Source of the DNA: Scilla litardierei | Taxonomy: Eukaryota; Streptophyta; Magnoliopsida; Asparagales; Asparagaceae | NCBI GenBank assembly: GCA_030789695.1 | Contig: CM061132.1 | Span: forward strand, 164,449,442-164,513,441 | Direction of reading: 5' to 3' | DNA: 64,000 bases | Part shown: positions 1 to 59,332 of the stretch, piece by piece | How positions within the stretch are numbered: the first letter of the stretch is position 1 | Layout: each line of letters starts with the position of its first letter | Position numbers and translations under genes: made by a program | The notes under the pieces: model-generated | Told to the model about the DNA's origin: nothing | Seen by the model: the letters and a program-made list of their open reading frames with translations, nothing else | The model's database searches: none

Positions 1-1118
1 ACCTTATGCTTATGGTTATTGCTTTGAACAAGGTCCTAGAAAACGGGAGCCCTACATTTAACACCCATGATTCTCAAGTTACACCCAACCTATCGAAGAG
101 ATGTCGTCATATGAAAATGTCCCCCTAATTATGTTGATCTTGATGATTCTATGAAGAACAAAGTCTTATTCCAAGGATGACCAGAGAACCCAATAAAGTC
201 TCATAAGGGATCATGTCCAATGGTCTAGTGCATTTGGTAAGTGATGTTCTGATGCGAAATCTGGTCACCAGAATTCAGATTTTTCTATCATTTATTATCC
301 TCCTCTTTTTGAGTTCTGATCGGGTTCTTCTTCTTAACTATTATGAATAATCTCATCTATCTTATGAATATTATCGCGAGCAATCACCGGTTAGATGATT
401 GTCATGAATGCAATCATATTCGTGAAATTCAAATCTTAATGTGAGGCAAATTTTACTTTCCAAATCACAATTCAATTCAAATCGATGTAAGTTGCCTAAT
501 TCATTTGCATAGAAATTTGAAATTGGACACTGTCAGCCAACTAAAAGCATTATCGACTTTCAGACAATTTTTTTTTGCCATCACTCTTATTGTTATGACG
601 ATCCTTTTACTTCTTGTAGCACTTATCGTTGCAACTTTTCTTACATATATGAAGGCAACTTCACATAGAACTAGTCGGACGAGTGCATCCCTCTACCGCC
701 TAGTCAGTTGAGCATTTTTTTCCCTTTCCTTACTATTAATCTTCTGGAAGCCAGTAACTTTTATGGACCCAAATTTTGGGCATGGTTATGGTTTTGAAAG
801 CAGATCTAGGTTTTAAATGTCAAACTGATAATGGGTCATTTCACCAAGTTGAAGATATTCAGGATCTACCTAAAAAAGGAGTACACAGCATGCAGTGTAA
901 TGTAAGTCATTTGCAGTCACACGTCAGAAGGATATGGTAGAAACTAGACAGCAAGAAGATAGACCTACCCTGAAATCACCCAATCTAGAATTCTTTGATT
1001 TAGATTGTGTTTTATATAACAATCTTTAAGGTATGATGATCTGATTTATTTGGATGTTTAAGATGGAACCAATCTGGGTTTTCGGTTGTGCAATATCTCT
1101 CAAAACAGGACCTGGATT

Positions 1119-1171
<53 letters not shown>

Positions 1172-2227
1172 GTGGAAGCACACATGCACATCGCATGTAT
1201 CAGTTGCAATAACTCACAAATTAGAAGGATATGGTAGAAACTTACTGAAGGACCAATACCATCATGAAATACACTGAAACTGCAGACTGGGGCCCACATA
1301 GGACTGATCTGAAATTTGTGATCTGGAGTCACTGAATTCGTATTTAAGGTTATGAAGTTTCTAACTTTCAGGCAAAATGACCTGGTTTACATAGATATTT
1401 ATACTTGTAACTTATCTGGTTTTTAATTGGAAAACCTCTGTTTACTAGGACCTGGATTTCAGAGTAGCACCCAATGCCTGCAATCATGTTATTTCCTTTT
1501 AAGATCTTAATGGGTGGGCCAGACAATTCAACGAACACCTTGCCTGCATGGAATGAGCTCTAAGAAAGAAACAACGCTAAAGCTGGAGGTTTTCAGAGAG
1601 CAGGTGTACAACTTATGCGAGGACAAACACTGTCATGTTTTGAAGAAGCCCAAGAATTAACGAGAAATTCAAAAAATAATGAGCACAAACATCTCATGAT
1701 ATTAAGAGTATAGCCTTAGCAACATTTTTGAATCAAATTTATATAATCAATGAAGCCAAAAGATAAGTGGATACGGAGTGGTGCACAATGAAAGATGAAG
1801 ACTAGATTGAGGACAGCACATGAACACAACAAAGAAAGTAAGAATCATATATTACAGCCTGTTCTCCTCTTTGCTGAGATTGTATGCGAAAATTCGAGAA
1901 AAACCAAGAACTTGCCAACTTCCACAATTTTTTTAAATTACCCATACTTCCACAAAAAACATTTAATAAGTGGGAACAAAGGGAAAGATGGAGAGTAAGA
2001 AGGGGAGTGTGATATAATGCAGATATTTGCTTTTTTATTTCCTCCATGAAAAGGATGCTGCAAAGAGTGGTCTGGCAATTTTTTCAGTGATAACAGGAAA
2101 AATAAAAAGCTAAGAAGGGCATTGATGGAGATGAGGACCTTGGAAATCATATATGTGCCTCCCCAGGATTGCATGTATGGGTTATCAATGAGGAACATAA
2201 AAGATTAGCTCAATCTGTTCCATGAAA
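1..2227. other. AT-rich intron, left flank of copia element
   Basis: No gene is visible; by position this is intron of SOQ1, upstream of the exon at 12527. It has a pure (GA)n run at 1121-1169 and a 20-bp direct repeat (AGAAGGATATGGTAGAAACT) at 926-945 and 1223-1242. AGGACCTGGATTT also occurs near 1108 and 1448. No upstream SOQ1 exon was recognised here. Confidence 0.6.
1121..1169. repeat. (GA)n microsatellite
   Basis: An uninterrupted GA dinucleotide run inside intronic sequence, probably length-polymorphic. Confidence 0.95.
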
Positions 2228-2367
2228 TGTTTTAGAGTGTAAAATAGTAAATAGTAGGGCCCTATGTGTAAACTATAAACTCAATATATAAGAAAGTATT
2301 GGTAGAGAGAGGATTAACTAACTCCCTCTAACCTTTATACTAAAATACCATCTCTCTAGTTTGTACA
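2228..2367 (+). repeat. 5' LTR of copia element
   Basis: About 140 bp, running from TGTTTTAGAGTG to TTTGTACA. It aligns along its length with 11945-12081 (shared GTAAAATAGTA, AAGTATTGG(T/C)AGAGAGAGGATT, TTTGTACA). The primer-binding site TGGTATCAAAGCC follows immediately. Confidence 0.85.
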
Positions 2368-2380
2368 TGGTATCAAAGCC
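2368..2380 (+). promoter_or_regulatory. Primer-binding site (tRNA-Met type)
   Basis: TGGTATCAAAGCC lies directly after the LTR end. It has one mismatch to the TGGTATCAGAGC that pairs with plant initiator tRNA-Met. Confidence 0.8.
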
Positions 2381-2548
2381 TAACCACTAACCTTAATCCC
2401 AATCCTAAATTAGATTAGCTTAGCCCTAACCTTAATCCTAGCCCTAACCATTGTCTCAAACTTGTTAACCCATCGTTACCAGCCCTTCTACCTCGCTCTC
2501 ATTAACCCACCACTGCCACCTTACTGCCGTCATCTCAATCTCTTATCG

Positions 2549-2930
2549 ATCTGATGTCAACGAGGCCTTTTCCAATGATGATGGGTAGATTCATCAAAGA
2601 CAAGATCCTTTCCACTTGGATCTGATTATATTTGATGTCGACGAGGCCTTTTATGATGACGATGGGGTGATTCGATGACAATGAGATCCTTTTCACTAGA
2701 ATCCAATGATATTTGATGACAACGCGGACTTAGTTGCCTCAATCCGATGTGAATAAATCCCTTTCCGCCCTGTTCTGATGCCGACAAGGCTCTCTTCGTC
2801 CATACATGATGCCGACAATACTCTTTATGCACATCTATGATGCTGAAGACTTATTTGTCACCTATATTTGATGTTGATGAGATCTTCTTTGCTCAGATTT
2901 GATGCTGATGAAGTCTTCTCTGCCTAGATT
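2549..2930 (+). repeat. Degenerate tandem repeats in copia leader
   Basis: Units carrying GATTTGATG..GA(C/T)GA(G/A)G(C/A)C(T/C)TT recur about every 50-100 bp (near 2550, 2630, 2705, 2860, 2895 and 2925). They lie between the primer-binding site and gag, so they belong to the element leader. Confidence 0.6.
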
Positions 2931-3221
2931 TGATGTCTATGATTCCCTCTCTTCTAAAACCGACAACGACAAACCATTTCCTCATCTGCAACCACCGCTA
3001 CCTTTTCTGTTTTATTCTTCTTCATTTGTTATTGTTTCATTCTGAAAGAGTAATATAATTTTGTAAACTAGATGCAGTATACTGCATAACCACAATACAA
3101 TGTACTTTAGCAAAAAATATCTTCTAGTTCATTAGTCTCGTTCAATTATGATATTTTGGTGATACATATTCGAGATCTCAAAGGAGGACCATTATTCACT
3201 AGATGTGTTAGAAGAGTTTGC

Positions 3222-3224
<3 letters not shown>

Positions 3225-3283
<59 letters not shown>
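3225..3283. repeat. (GA)n microsatellite
   Basis: A pure GA run of about 59 bp between the copia leader and the gag remnant. Confidence 0.95.
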
Positions 3284-3285
<2 letters not shown>

Positions 3286-5579
3286 TAGGATCACAAGGGA
3301 GGATCCGTCTGTATCTATAGTTTCCATTGGTGGGTAAGGATGAGGTCCCATGGAAGGATAACATGGTGGAACAATTAGCTTGGCAATTTAGTTGTCTGGA
3401 GGAGCCGTCATGTCAAAGCCAAAAGAAGCGAAGCATGTTCTACCATAATTATTTTCCTTTAAACTCATGGATTGGAAATTAGATGTTGAAAATTATTTAT
3501 ATAAGAGAGTTGTTGCACTTAGCCTTCATGCTAGAAGAAAGTTCACTCAATTGATAAATGAGCCATCAGAGAGAAGTTCCTCAAAATGGAAGTGTGACCA
3601 TGATATCCATATTCCTAGTCAGGCACCGAACTGAGTGGAGAAGGATATATGATATTTGGTGATGCACTGTGAACCATCAAACAAGATGCGAGTTCTTGGA
3701 AGACAGAGCAATCTATCTAGAGATTATAATGTTTCTGAGACATTCTACATGTGTAAGCATGGTGAGAAGACACTCTCATAACACTACGCAAACTTCTACA
3801 TGTATTGTAAGGAGTTGAATATATCAAGGTCAGGGGACACGGTCTCGGTCTTTTGGGGAATTTTATGTTTCGGTAGTTTCGCTCGTTTCGGTAGTTTCAG
3901 TATTTCGTTCCGTTCATATCGATAGTTTCGACAGTTTCGATTATCGGTTTCGGTTCTGGAGATCTTTTAAATATGTATACAGATAGTGATGTATATATAT
4001 ATATTCTTATTCAGTATTATACATATAAATGCACCGATATATCTAGTTATATACATATAAATGCACCAATATATCTAGTTATATAAATTTTTAGCTGAAA
4101 CTTCTATATGTCTCTAGCCATCCTTTTATTAATTTATTTATATAAAAAATAGTATATAAAATGATGAGACATAAATCTGAAATTATAATGCAAAAAATGA
4201 AGAAAATAAAGTAAAAGATAAAAAATCTCATTCTAAGTCATTATCATCCGGTTGTGGTGCAGAGTAGTAAGGTAGATAACATATTGCATTAGTTCCGGCC
4301 TTAAAATGATATCATCATGTTATCATATAAGAAGGGTTGGTTCGGCTCGATGAAATGTATGTCATGATTGCATTGACGGCTAGACTGCTTATTGACATTT
4401 GAACCATACATGTAATATCTAGCATAATCTTCACAGACATTAGAGTGTCATATGATGTGTTATAATCGCCACGATTACTTGAGTATATATTGAAATACTA
4501 TTCATGAATGACATGATTATCACAATCTTCATAACAATCAGAAGTTAATACACGGTATAGTCAGATTATCTACCTCAGGTATCGTTTCTATTTTCTTCAC
4601 TTAGATGCTGCCTATCATGATCTCTATACACATGCAAACGAGTTGTATCATAAGCATAGTCCACACTTCTTTGAGTAGGACGGGTGTGTATTCTAAAGCA
4701 TCACAATCTCCATTTGTAGGATCTTGTTCATCGTGAGACAAATTATCATCGCTTTCTCGTCAAGTTACTACCTTCTTTCGTTTATACGTGAGATTCACTT
4801 GGCTTTGATTTGGTTGCAGCTGATTGTTTTTTGTCCGTTATCAAGCAGTATGTCTTCTGTCTCTCCATTTATTTCTCCAGTAAATTGTTCTCGTGAAAAA
4901 TTTAATCCAAGTCAATCAGTTGAGCTTCAGTTGTTCTTTTCTTGTGGTATCTTTATTCGGCCTTATATTATCATACACATAAACCAAATTTTTAATTTTT
5001 TTTATTAATCTGTACATGGTCCTTGTGTAAATGAGTGAAAATATGGTCCAATTTCATTCACAGTTTAATAAAAGACAGTATGGTTTAAAACATGCACATC
5101 TAAGCATGTAAGATTTGAAGCTTGCTCCATCTAAATGATAGACCATCATCCAGCTATAAAAATTCTTTTAGTTAGAAAATGTAAAGCAATTTATGGAACA
5201 AATTAAGATATTTATAGATACCTGGAGTGACCTGTTTTATCGCCATACGTGTTTTTTGGGAGCTGAATGTACCAATTTTCATCTTATATAACTTCACGTA
5301 TAATTGTCATTTATAATCTCTGAGCGACTAGATCGAATCATATATCAAAATAAAAATATCTGAAAACCATTTATCTCTGTCTATATCAAGTTGCCTCAAG
5401 ATGTCTAATTTAAACCTCTTAACTACATATCTAAATTCAACCAGCATTTTGTTGTCATTTGTTATCTTGGTTGAGTATTGAAAATGAAAAAATGTAATTG
5501 AATTACATCATATAAATAAATGATCTATGTCACATTAAGTTTAACTAAAAAAATAAAAATTGCAGTATTTACTTGCGAC

Positions 5580-6310
5580 ATGAACATCTTGATGTAGCTG
5601 TCAATCTAATCTTTTGTCGATCATGTCCCATCATTTTCTGCATCCTCTATCATATTCTTTTTCAATCTTCTTTTACTTGGTCCATAGCCTCGTAAAGCTA
5701 ACTCATCTTAGCCTTGTTATCGCTATTAACCATTTTTAAAACTTTCATTAGCGGCTGAAATACAACGATAACATTAAGGATGTCTTGCCAGAAGTTATCA
5801 CATTGAATCAGATTGTAGACATTGGTTGAAACCATCTTATCTTTTGGTTTAAGTAGGAAAGTTTTCAAACCATTCTCTTGAGATGATCATTCTCCTTTAA
5901 TCATCCCAATGCACGTAGATAAAGTCCAATGCCACAAAGTGCATTGCAAATCTTGTGATTGCAGGCCTCATCAACTCTTTTTTTCAGATGTCTATTTCCT
6001 TGTCAGACCGAGCACCGAGCCTTTGTTGTATATAATTCTGTTACCATTTTGACTTTACGCGATGATATTTTTGATATATTCTTCTTGACATATCAGAAAA
6101 ATACCAAATCAATATAGTTTGTCGCACATGACGACCAATACACGTCTTTTTTGCATTAGTAATTGTCCAGTTAATTTGTAGTTTTCTTCATTGTCTACGA
6201 CTCTATCCTATTTAATTATATCTACATATTTATCAATCATGTCAAATATGTATAGACCATTCTGATAGCTGTCGGTTTCAGCCAGTCAAGAAACATTGTC
6301 CTATAAGTTG
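5580..6310 (-). pseudogene. hAT transposase remnant
   Basis: The minus strand, read with frame changes, gives TMFLDWLKPTAIRMVYTY, KKDVYWSSCATNYIDLVFF, YVKKNISKI, VDEACNHKICNALCGIGLY, FWQDILNVIVVFQPLMKVLK and MVNSDNKAKMS.LYEAMD. These match the plant hAT/DUF659 transposase in order (NY..AGK.L..K....FWTPCAAHCIDL.L.DI..., RPA.TRFAT.F, FW..V...L....PLV.VLRLVD.D.KPAMGYLYEAMDR.KE). Many stops and shifts are present. The C-terminal dimerisation region was not recognised. Confidence 0.8.
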
Positions 6311-7079
6311 AATACATAAGAAACTTAATAATCTTTTTTATATTCTGTAAGTTGAATACATTGTCCTTAGGAGTTTAAGAGACATATCTTAACTACCGTT
6401 TATAACAAAAAACAACACATAATTGGTTAATTGTTTAGTATCATTTAACTATTAAAATTAACCAATCGTAATATAAGCAATATTAATAAACTATTCTGAT
6501 GTTAATTGTATAGTAAATTAACACACTACATAACATGCTACGATGCAATTTTGAAAATTTAAAATTTTAAATATCTAGCATTATTTCTACACATTTATCA
6601 GTAGCTATAACTTACAACTTACAACTTACAACTAATAAGAAATAAAATTCAATTAAATCTAACATCGTTTCTAAACATTTATCATTATTTCTAAATTTTA
6701 ACAATGACATTTACATGATTTGTTAAGTCTACCCAATGAACGTTAAAATAAATATTTATCAATAAAAATAAAATTAAAACCGATCAATAACAATAACATT
6801 TAAGAATATAAATATTGGTTAAGAATAATTTTAGTTAAAATTAGTAGCAACATTACCTAAGAATAAATTTTTGGGTAAATATAAAAAATTGTAGTGCAAA
6901 ATACAAAAAAATTAAAGTGTAAAATATAAAAATTTGTAAGAAAAAATTGCAGTACAAATTGTTGTGCTAATACAAAAAATTGTTGTGCTAAAATGCAAAT
7001 TACAAACGGGGACACTGATTGGTCTAGAGTTATCCTGTTCACATTAAATATTTTGCTAAACATAATAACTCATTCAAAG

Positions 7080-7450
7080 ATAATGACAAACTTGTAAATA
7101 AAATGCAATATGTTTAGCAAAATGTAGAATGTGAATAGCTGAGCTTCCCTCAAAATGAGTACGACTGCCAGTAACAATACACATTTTGCTCAACATATTA
7201 CAGATATTTACACGTTTGCCATTCAGTTTATCAACAAGGTTTAAAGGTAATGTCAAACTTGTAAATATATGTAATAGGTTGAGCAAAATGTGTAATGTGA
7301 CTGGTAGCTCTCACCTCTGCCCTTCATAATACATACTTTGCTCAACTTATTATATCTATTTACAAATACGTCATTTCCTTCATTAACTAGATTTACATGT
7401 AATGTCAAACCTGTAAATAGATGTAATATTTTGAGCCAAATGTGTTTTGC
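7080..7450. repeat. hAT subterminal repeats, both orientations
   Basis: CAAACTTGTAAATA..ATGTAATA.GTT(G/T)AGCAAAATGT recurs at about 7085, 7252 and 7405, and in inverted form near 7180 and 7330. Similar units lie near the right ends of the two other hAT copies (37576-37770, 51047-51170). Subterminal repeats of this kind are transposase-binding candidates in hAT elements. Confidence 0.6.
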
Positions 7451-8759
7451 GAATGGCTGCCCTGGTAATAAGAGCGGGATCTTTTTCTTCATTTCAGTTG
7501 AATTTCGTCCCGTAAACGTACGGTTTCAAGTCATCGCTTCACCCACGATCACAAACTTAGCCTCGTCCTTGCCTTCAAATGTCGTGATCGATGGAGATCA
7601 CTAGAAGATGAATGTCTTTCATCTATCCTCAAAGAAGCTTGTTGGCAATCGTAGGATTTTGCTGCAACGTCGAGCTGTGCTTCAAATGCACTAAATTCAA
7701 TAAATATTTGGAGATGTTTCTACTGGTTTCATCCGGTATGATTTCTCTCCTAACTCTTCTAATTGGTGTGAAGCAATGCTCAGATTATTATAGAAATTTT
7801 TATCGTTTCTTCCCAAACAACTCACCATTCATTCACACAATTTTCTTGTTCAGTCACGAGATATGAACTTTTGATCACATGTAATTTTAAAGAATTTTTT
7901 TAATTTTTCAATCCTCTTTCCTTTTCTTCTTCTTCCTTGGTTTTATATCGAAACTGTATGGTTTTGGCCAGTTTCGACCGATAGTGACCGAAATTAGCCT
8001 AAACCGTACATTTTTCACCGATACCGAGTTACATTAGGGGTTTCGGTTTTGTTGCCCTTCAAGACTGAAACGAAACAATTGATACACGTATATCAGTCAA
8101 AACCCCTAACATTGGAATATCTTATTATGATCTTGTCAGATATTAATAAGATACAGGAGTAGATGGATCAATTGGCAGTGTTTCATGATCTGGATATAAG
8201 ATGACATGTTTATAGATTTTTATCATTTCATTAGTGAAGTGTTAACCAGAGAAGAAGATTTGCCATTATTGCCAAGAAGAGAAACATGCAAAGTTTACAT
8301 GATAGAAGTTGCATGGGAAGGAGCTAGTTGGATTTGCACATGGTGCGCCTCTTTATAGGATTGCTCTTCAATATCATAGAGGGTTGACGTGTCAGAAAAA
8401 GAGCGATCTTAGCATCGACAATTTTGGAAATGTCATAACGCCAAGATGTTGTCGTTTTCCTCCTCCATAGTGACTCTAGCCCAGACATGTAATCACCATG
8501 TAATCACACTGCTTGGCTATTTGCATAGTCCCAAGTTATCGATCATAAATTCATGTTTCGTCCACCGGTAAGGTTATGTGTACAGTTAATATCACACCTT
8601 TGATGTTATTATCCAAATCATGCATTTGTCCAAGTTTTTGTCTAATGCTTGTTGGTAGCTAGTTAACTCTTTAAATTTTGATCATTGTATTTTTTGTGAG
8701 ATTGGGACGATAACGATTGACATAAGATGTGATTATAGAAGACTATCATTTAGACATAA

Positions 8760-9600
8760 ATATTGGTCTAGTTGCTTATTCTAATGCTACTACTCTTTTA
8801 CGATTCATTCTTGGGTTGGATATCAATTTTCAGATTTTGAAAACTTTTACTCCTAAATTTAATATGTTTCTACTTTAGATTGTGAGTTATGTTAGTTAAA
8901 GACGCTTCATTGTGTGTCTTTTCTTTCGAAGATCAATAAACATGTTAATTATCTATTTAAAATAGTTCACTTTGATATTTAAAATTGTTTACTCCAATAT
9001 TTGGGGACCATACCCAATTGAATCTAAGTGGATTCTAAAAATTTTGTTTGTTTTGTTAATGATTACACTCCTGTGACCTGGTAATATTTGTTCAAGAATA
9101 GATCTACTTGGTTGTCTTTAAAACATTTTGTGCTAAATAAAAAATCGATTTGGTATGTCTGTTCAACTTCTGAGAAGTGATAATACAAAGGAGAATTTTA
9201 GTCTGCATCACTCTTTATGTGTTTGTACACCTCAACAAAATATAATTGGTAAATGTAAAAATTTAGATTTATTTGAGGTAGCTTAGACACTGTTTTTTCA
9301 TATGAAAATTCTTAAGAACTTCTGAAATGATGCTGTTTTTATTGTTTCTTACTTAATTAATCATATGCCATCAACCGTTTTGGATGATTGCATACCATCT
9401 CAAGTATTATCTCTCAGCTGACCTTTCCCTTTACCTCCAAAGATTTTTTAAGATATGTTTGTTTTGTTCACAATCATCATCTAAATAATACCAAACTCGA
9501 ACATTATGCTTGTAAATGCATTTTTAAGGATATTCATGCATACAGAAAGCTTATAAGTGTTATTGATATACTATGATATAATATTTTGTGTCAGTGGATG
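8760..9600 (+). pseudogene. copia integrase remnant
   Basis: Reading through frameshifts gives FDIWGPYPIESK, LLRSDNTKENFSLHHS, HMKILKNF.NDAVFIVSYLIN and HMPSTVLDD. A later ORF at 9388-9576 gives RYVCFVHNHHLNNTKLEHY. These match the copia integrase core (HSDVWGPSP, ILRSDN.LEY, FWGDAVLTACYLINRMPSSVL) and the following CFVH..KL..RA.KCIFLGY linker. The catalytic SDN aspartate context is still recognisable, but stops make the copy inactive. Confidence 0.8.
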
Positions 9601-10019
9601 TCACTTTTATAGATGCCACCTTACTTTTTTGATAAGAAGAATCATATTAACATTTCATCAATTTTGTGTTATTATGCCTTCTGAGATACAATTTGCAGAG
9701 AGAGTCCTTGCCACCTAAGCATCCAGAGCTCATACCAGTTTACTTTAGATGTTCATAAGATATAGCTCTTTTAGCTCCACCTCACATACCGCCTGTTGTT
9801 TCACATGCCATCTACACCTGTTTCCCCCCTGATTCTACAACGAGTGAAGGTGATCATACAACTGATATTGTTCTACTGATTGCATTTCATAAAGGCACTC
9901 ATCAATGCATTGCTTGTTCACGTCATCAATTTCTCATAAGTTCATCTCTCACCTTCATTTAATGTCTTCCTATCGTCAATTGCTTTTCATCGCCCGCTCA
10001 AGTATATATCAGATACATT

Positions 10020-11170
10020 GTCTCATTCAGATTGATAGAGAGTTTTGAGAAAGGAGATGGTAAATTTCAGCATAATGAGAATTGGGATCTGGTAGATGCC
10101 CCTTCAGATAGAATGTAGTTGGTTGTAAGGTGGTTTACACGGCAAAGTTAAGTCCAGATGGTTCCTTATCTAGACTGAAGCCCATTTTGTTGCTAAATGG
10201 TATTCACATACTTATGTTTATAATTCTTCAGATGAGCCATTATCTCTAGTAACAAAGATGACTTTTGTTAGGATTTTTATTGCTGTTACTAATCATTGGT
10301 TTATGCATCTGTTGGATGCGAAGAATGTGTTTTTAATGGTATCCTAGACGGGAATGCATATATGGAGATCTTCCTTAGTTCCTAAGTTTGTTGTTTAGGG
10401 ATATACATGGATGGTTTACAGGTTGTGAAAGTTCTTTATAGCTTAAACCAGTCTCTTCGAGTGTGATTTGATAGATTCACTGATGTAATGACATATTTTG
10501 GATTATAGCAAAATTAGAGTGATTTTTATCAGCTTTGCATGACAAAAAACTGTTTATGGTAGTACGTGGATGGCATAGTTATCACTGGAGATGATTTTGA
10601 AGGCATCAAGAGATTGTTAGGCTCGGAGTGCGGCGGCAAATCAACGGCGGAAGCGAGGGGAGGCTAAACCAGTGACAGTTCTGTAATTCTGGCACCGAAA
10701 GTATACTGTAATTTTGGGTTTCTATAGGCACACCTGTAATTTTAGGAAAATCAATTCTATGTATGGGTAATTAAGATAATGCTGAATTGGAGAGAAGAAT
10801 TGAGAAGAGATTAGGAGTAGGAACTCATTATTAGTGGCAGAGTTAAGCATTTCTCTCGAATTAAAGGCTATGAGAGCGGTTCTCTTCTCGAAAGATGCTA
10901 ACTATCTTATATTCCGCTCAATATCAATAAAAACCCAGACTTCTTCCCCAAAATCCCATCTTCACAATAAAATCACACCTTTGCCCTAAAAATCTCATCT
11001 TTCCCTATTTTATCCCCCACATCCTATCCCAATCCTAACAGATATTCAATATATTTATTCAATGGAAGTTTCAATCCAAGGACTTTGGATCTATTCGGTA
11101 TTTATTTGCTATTAAGGTGACACATTCAAGGCAGGATATCTAATTATCGTAGAGAATATATGTACTTGAT
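10020..11170 (+). pseudogene. copia reverse transcriptase remnant, split by a solo LTR
   Basis: Fragments NWDLVDAPS, VGCKVVYTAKLSPDGSLSRL, KMTFVRIFIAVTNHWFMHLL, DAKNVF and YVDGIVITGDDFEGIKR align with the copia RT landmarks (TWDLV.LP, GCKWVY..K...DGS..R.KARLV, LDVKNAFL, YVDDI..TG.D). The active-site YVDD has become YVDG. A solo LTR at 10615-11040 interrupts the domain just after GIKR, and RT-like sequence resumes at 11041. Confidence 0.85.
10615..11040 (+). mobile_element. Solo LTR (426 bp) inside copia RT
   Basis: It begins TGTTAGGCTCGG and ends AATCCTAACA, giving TG...CA with 6-bp terminal inverted repeats. Flanks GAGAT (10610-10614) and GATAT (11041-11045) match 4 of 5. It interrupts copia RT between GIKR and the next recognisable segment. 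It holds an AATAAAA near 10929. No internal domain is present, so it is a solo LTR left by recombination. Confidence 0.75.
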
Positions 11171-11279
11171 TTGCTATCATAGGTTGAAATGTTAGGATGC
11201 AAACCTGTTGTTGCACCTATGGATCCTAATTCCGAGTTTATGCTAGCTTGAGGAGCCATTATGTGATCTGGGGAGGTAT

Positions 11280-11944
11280 AGATGATTTGTTGAAAAGCTG
11301 AATTATCTTATGATGACTCAATCTGATATCACCTTTCCAAGTATGTATGGGTAGTCAGTTAATGTCTGATCTTAGAACCGAACATTGGGAAGCTTGTCTT
11401 GATATTGAGGTATTTGACGGGTGCATCAGAACGATGCTTTCGATATTCAGATTGTGGATATGGTAAGGTTGCAAGTCTTTTTGATGCCGATAGGCAAGAT
11501 CACCCTTTCATTGTAAGTTCACTACAGAATTTTGTATTTTTTTGGAAGGAAATCTTGTTTCGTAAAAAGTAAATAGTAGTCAGTTGTGTCAAGGTCGTGC
11601 GAAGTTTGAGTACCGTGATATGGCTGATCTCATGTGTGAGTTGATGTGGATTTAACAATTACTTGTTGTGCTTGGGTTCTCTTCATATACTATGTGGATT
11701 TATTGCGATTATCAGATAGCTATTTACGTTGTAAATTATCTGTTTTTTCATGAAAGAATTAATTATATAAAGATTGCGTGCCGTGTTGTTCGAATGTGGT
11801 CAAGAAAATGGTGGTTGAGACTAAGCATGTTAGCTTTACAAATCAGTTGGTAGATATGCTTACCAAACCTTTTAGAAAGTCACTTGATTTTATTTGTAAT
11901 AAGCTGCGCACATATGATATAATATGTTTCTGCTTGAGGGAGAG
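11280..11944 (+). pseudogene. copia RNase H remnant and polypurine tract
   Basis: LNYLMMTQSDITFPS, then LLVVLGFSSYTMWIYCDYQI, VNYLFFHERINYIKIAC and QLVDMLTKPFRKS. These match the copia RNase H signature (YL..TRPDI, L..LG......CDNQAAI, NPVFHERTKHI.ID, LADIFTK). The frame ends at GCTTGAGGGAGAG, the purine tract just before the 3' LTR. Confidence 0.85.
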
Positions 11945-12081
11945 TGCTAGAATGTAAAATAGTATATATGGTCTTATGGGTAAAGTGTAAACTCTAGGTA
12001 TAATAAAGTATTGGCAGAGAGAGGATTGATTAACTCTCTTTAACATTTCTTCCAAAAAATACCGTATGTCTGATTTGTACA
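11945..12081 (+). repeat. 3' LTR of copia element
   Basis: 137 bp, TGCTAGAATG to TTTGTACA, paired with 2228-2367. It lies about 450 bp upstream of the SOQ1 exon at 12527. Confidence 0.85.
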
Positions 12082-12526
12082 TAATGCATTATCATTTCAT
12101 TACCATTATGTTGACGTTGGAATTTTTGGATTTTATTTCTAGTATGAGCTAATGCCGCTTACGGTGTACAACATACTGCGTGGAATGAAAAATCACAGCG
12201 AGGGATGTAAGTGCAAAATAATACAAATTATGTACTCAACGAGGAACTACTAGAAGGTGGTGTAAGGATCATATCATGAGGAATTTGCGTGGTCGATTGC
12301 CTCATCTTTAAATTTTAAAAAGAAGAGGGAACATATAGTGTAATCACTGAGACACATGAAAGGAATGTGCACATATATATTGTCAACAGCTTGTCTATAT
12401 CATTTTCTTATAATTCTTTAATCGCAGTTCCAAAACTTGTACATAGCTGGTGGTTTTCACTTCTGTTATATTGTTAATATATGTGTGCTCAATTACAGTT
12501 TTTTAAAAACTTATTTTGAATATCAG

Positions 12527-59332
<46,806 letters not shown>

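Larger units (their letters stand above)
3825..8114 (-). mobile_element. hAT transposon with decayed transposase (hAT-1)
   Basis: Left end CAAGGTCAGGGG and right end CCCCTAACATTG are imperfect terminal inverted repeats. They are bordered by 8-bp duplications GAATATAT (3817-3824) and GAATATCT (8115-8122), 7 of 8 identical. An 8-bp duplication with CA(A/G).G termini is typical of hAT. Both ends carry degenerate TCGGT/ACCGA-rich arrays like those of the elements at 37152 and 47644. A decayed hAT transposase lies inside on the minus strand. The element sits in the gag region of the copia element, so it is younger than that insertion. Confidence 0.82.
3365..8370 (+). pseudogene. copia gag remnant, split by a hAT insertion
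   Basis: Left of the hAT element, about 3365-3824, there are gag-like pieces with many stops, ending YCKELNIS. Right of it, 8115-8370 contains CHYCQEEKHAKFT..KLHGKE, a decayed CCHC zinc knuckle followed by the KLHG typical of copia gag. Gag would coat element RNA in the cytoplasm; this copy cannot be translated. Assignment of the left part is weaker than that of the knuckle. Confidence 0.6.
2228..12081 (+). mobile_element. Decayed Ty1/copia element with two nested insertions
   Basis: Two short LTRs (2228-2367 and 11945-12081) flank a primer-binding site TGGTATCAAAGCC and the purine-rich tract GCTTGAGGGAGAG. Domains in copia order can be read through many stops: gag with a zinc knuckle, integrase, RT and RNase H. 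A hAT element (3825-8114) sits in gag and a solo LTR (10615-11040) sits in RT. Flanking pentamers (tgaaa left, taatg right) do not match, so no target duplication is visible. The protein remnants are broken by many stops and shifts, indicating an old insertion. Confidence 0.88.

Noticed and set aside
3225..3283. GA arrays as CRISPR-like or regulatory repeats
   Set aside because: Plain dinucleotide microsatellites; no spacers. No CRISPR array is present in the window.
1..12526. Search for the upstream SOQ1 exons with HAD motif I (FDMDGVL) and ADRIKVDANL
   Set aside because: No matching sequence was seen on the plus strand left of 12527; these exons probably lie outside the window.
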